A model generated the notes under the pieces. It saw nothing but the letters and a program-made list of their open reading frames with translations, made no database searches and had not been told where the DNA came from. This document shows, one piece after another, positions 4,702 through 5,215 of a stretch of 5,215 nt of DNA (within the stretch, counting starts at the first letter, position 1; each line of letters opens with the position of its first letter). A program made the translations under genes and the position numbers. Origin of the DNA: Gammaproteobacteria bacterium (lineage in GTDB: Bacteria > Pseudomonadota > Gammaproteobacteria > Eutrophobiales > Eutrophobiaceae); the NCBI GenBank assembly GCA_003645215.1, contig QNEM01000154.1, positions 1 to 5,215 of the forward strand. Reading direction: 5' to 3'.

Positions 4702-5215
4702 ATGGCTGTGGGCCCGGTAACAGGCAGGAAAATTAAACGAAGCACGATACGTAATGCCACAATCATTGGTGTTGTGGTTGTTGTTTTATTGGTAATCGTG
4801 TTTGGTGGTGTATTTACTGCCAAGGATATTTCTGAAAAAGCAGAAGTGAAAACACAAAGTATTCTGCAGCAGACCTCAACACAAGCGGCGGATGCAGTGG
4901 CAGATCCAGTTGCTTTGATTCAAAAACAACTGGATGCTTTGGCGCAGGATGAGTCTGTGCTGGCTATTTTCACAGAGGCTGACAGTAGCGCCCTTGAAAG
5001 TGAGGGGGAACAGAAAAAAACAGCATTCGAATCTGCTTTAAAATTGAGATTGCTTCTTCCTGGTAACTACGAAATAGACAGGGAAGCAACACCACCATTT
5101 AGTTATGCCTCTATTGATTTAGTTAAACGGGCAGAGAAATCTGTAAGGCCCGTTGCTGCAGAAGCGCATGGTTTCGGGGGTGATGGGGCTCATGTTGCAT
5201 TTGTGAGTCGTGTTA
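4702..5215 (+). CDS. Probable membrane-anchored AlgC-type phosphomannomutase/phosphoglucomutase, N-terminal extension (runs off right edge)
   Basis: 171 residues are visible before the window ends. The N-terminus MAVGPVTGRKIKRSTIRNAT is basic, followed by one hydrophobic membrane segment (about 20-40). After it comes a hydrophilic, Ala/Gln/Glu-rich stretch (about 41-115), probably helical, placed in the periplasm by the positive-inside rule. Next is a folded-looking part with RLLLPGNYEIDREATPPFSY (116-135) and ASIDLVKRAEKS (136-147). From memory, this resembles the long N-terminal extension of AlgC-like mutases, where an arginine-leucine-leucine-proline segment and a PP-x-S-(Y/F)-A-x-(I/L)-D-L pattern recur. 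The position directly after coaBC-dut agrees with algC in pseudomonads. AlgC interconverts mannose/glucose 6- and 1-phosphates for surface polysaccharides. No catalytic domain is in view, so the assignment rests on context and remembered similarity; a sensor-type membrane protein is the alternative. The start is supported by GGGAGA, with GGAG 8 nt before the ATG. Confidence 0.7.
   Translation, partial: MAVGPVTGRKIKRSTIRNATIIGVVVVVLLVIVFGGVFTAKDISEKAEVKTQSILQQTSTQAADAVADPVALIQKQLDALAQDESVLAIFTEADSSALESEGEQKKTAFESALKLRLLLPGNYEIDREATPPFSYASIDLVKRAEKSVRPVAAEAHGFGGDGAHVAFVSRV

Overview
The window is a conserved housekeeping block of a gammaproteobacterial chromosome. The genes rpmG, rpmB and radC lie on the minus strand, divergent from coaBC (dfp) and dut on the plus strand. 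The next plus-strand gene looks like the start of a membrane-anchored AlgC-type phosphomannomutase. From memory, this is the arrangement around radC–coaBC–dut–algC in pseudomonads and related non-enteric Gammaproteobacteria; enterics share only rpmG-rpmB-radC/coaBC-dut. Base composition is moderate and even. I see no tRNA, rRNA, insertion sequence, CRISPR array or sign of recent transfer, and I cannot name the genus.

Layout: 1-1326 (minus) holds a two-gene ABC-2 type exporter, an ATPase followed by a membrane permease that runs off the left edge, joined by an ATGA overlap. 1399-1419 is a strong intrinsic terminator for the ribosomal-protein operon. 1457-1858 (minus) holds rpmG (L33) and rpmB (L28), with a candidate promoter that has a GC-rich discriminator. 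2016-2690 (minus) is radC. 2691-2851 is the divergent radC/coaBC control region, with a perfect 10-bp tandem duplication. 2852-4577 (plus) holds coaBC and dut, overlapping by 29 nt. 4578-4701 is a spacer with candidate signals. 4702 to the right edge is the N-terminal part of a protein with one visible membrane segment, probably the AlgC-type mutase.

The genes serve core functions: ribosome assembly (L28, L33), coenzyme A synthesis (CoaBC), dUTP removal and dTMP supply (Dut), and sugar-phosphate supply for surface polysaccharides (the putative AlgC). RadC is a conserved JAB/JAMM-domain protein whose exact role is unsettled. The exporter is a separate unit of unknown substrate.

I found no clearly new biological system. 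The most unusual points are a 15-bp in-frame tandem repeat that adds about 20 residues (Asn-Gln-Thr repeats) near the C-terminus of CoaBC, the membrane-anchored extension expected in front of the sugar mutase, and short repeat clusters at the radC 3' end and in the radC/coaBC divergent region.
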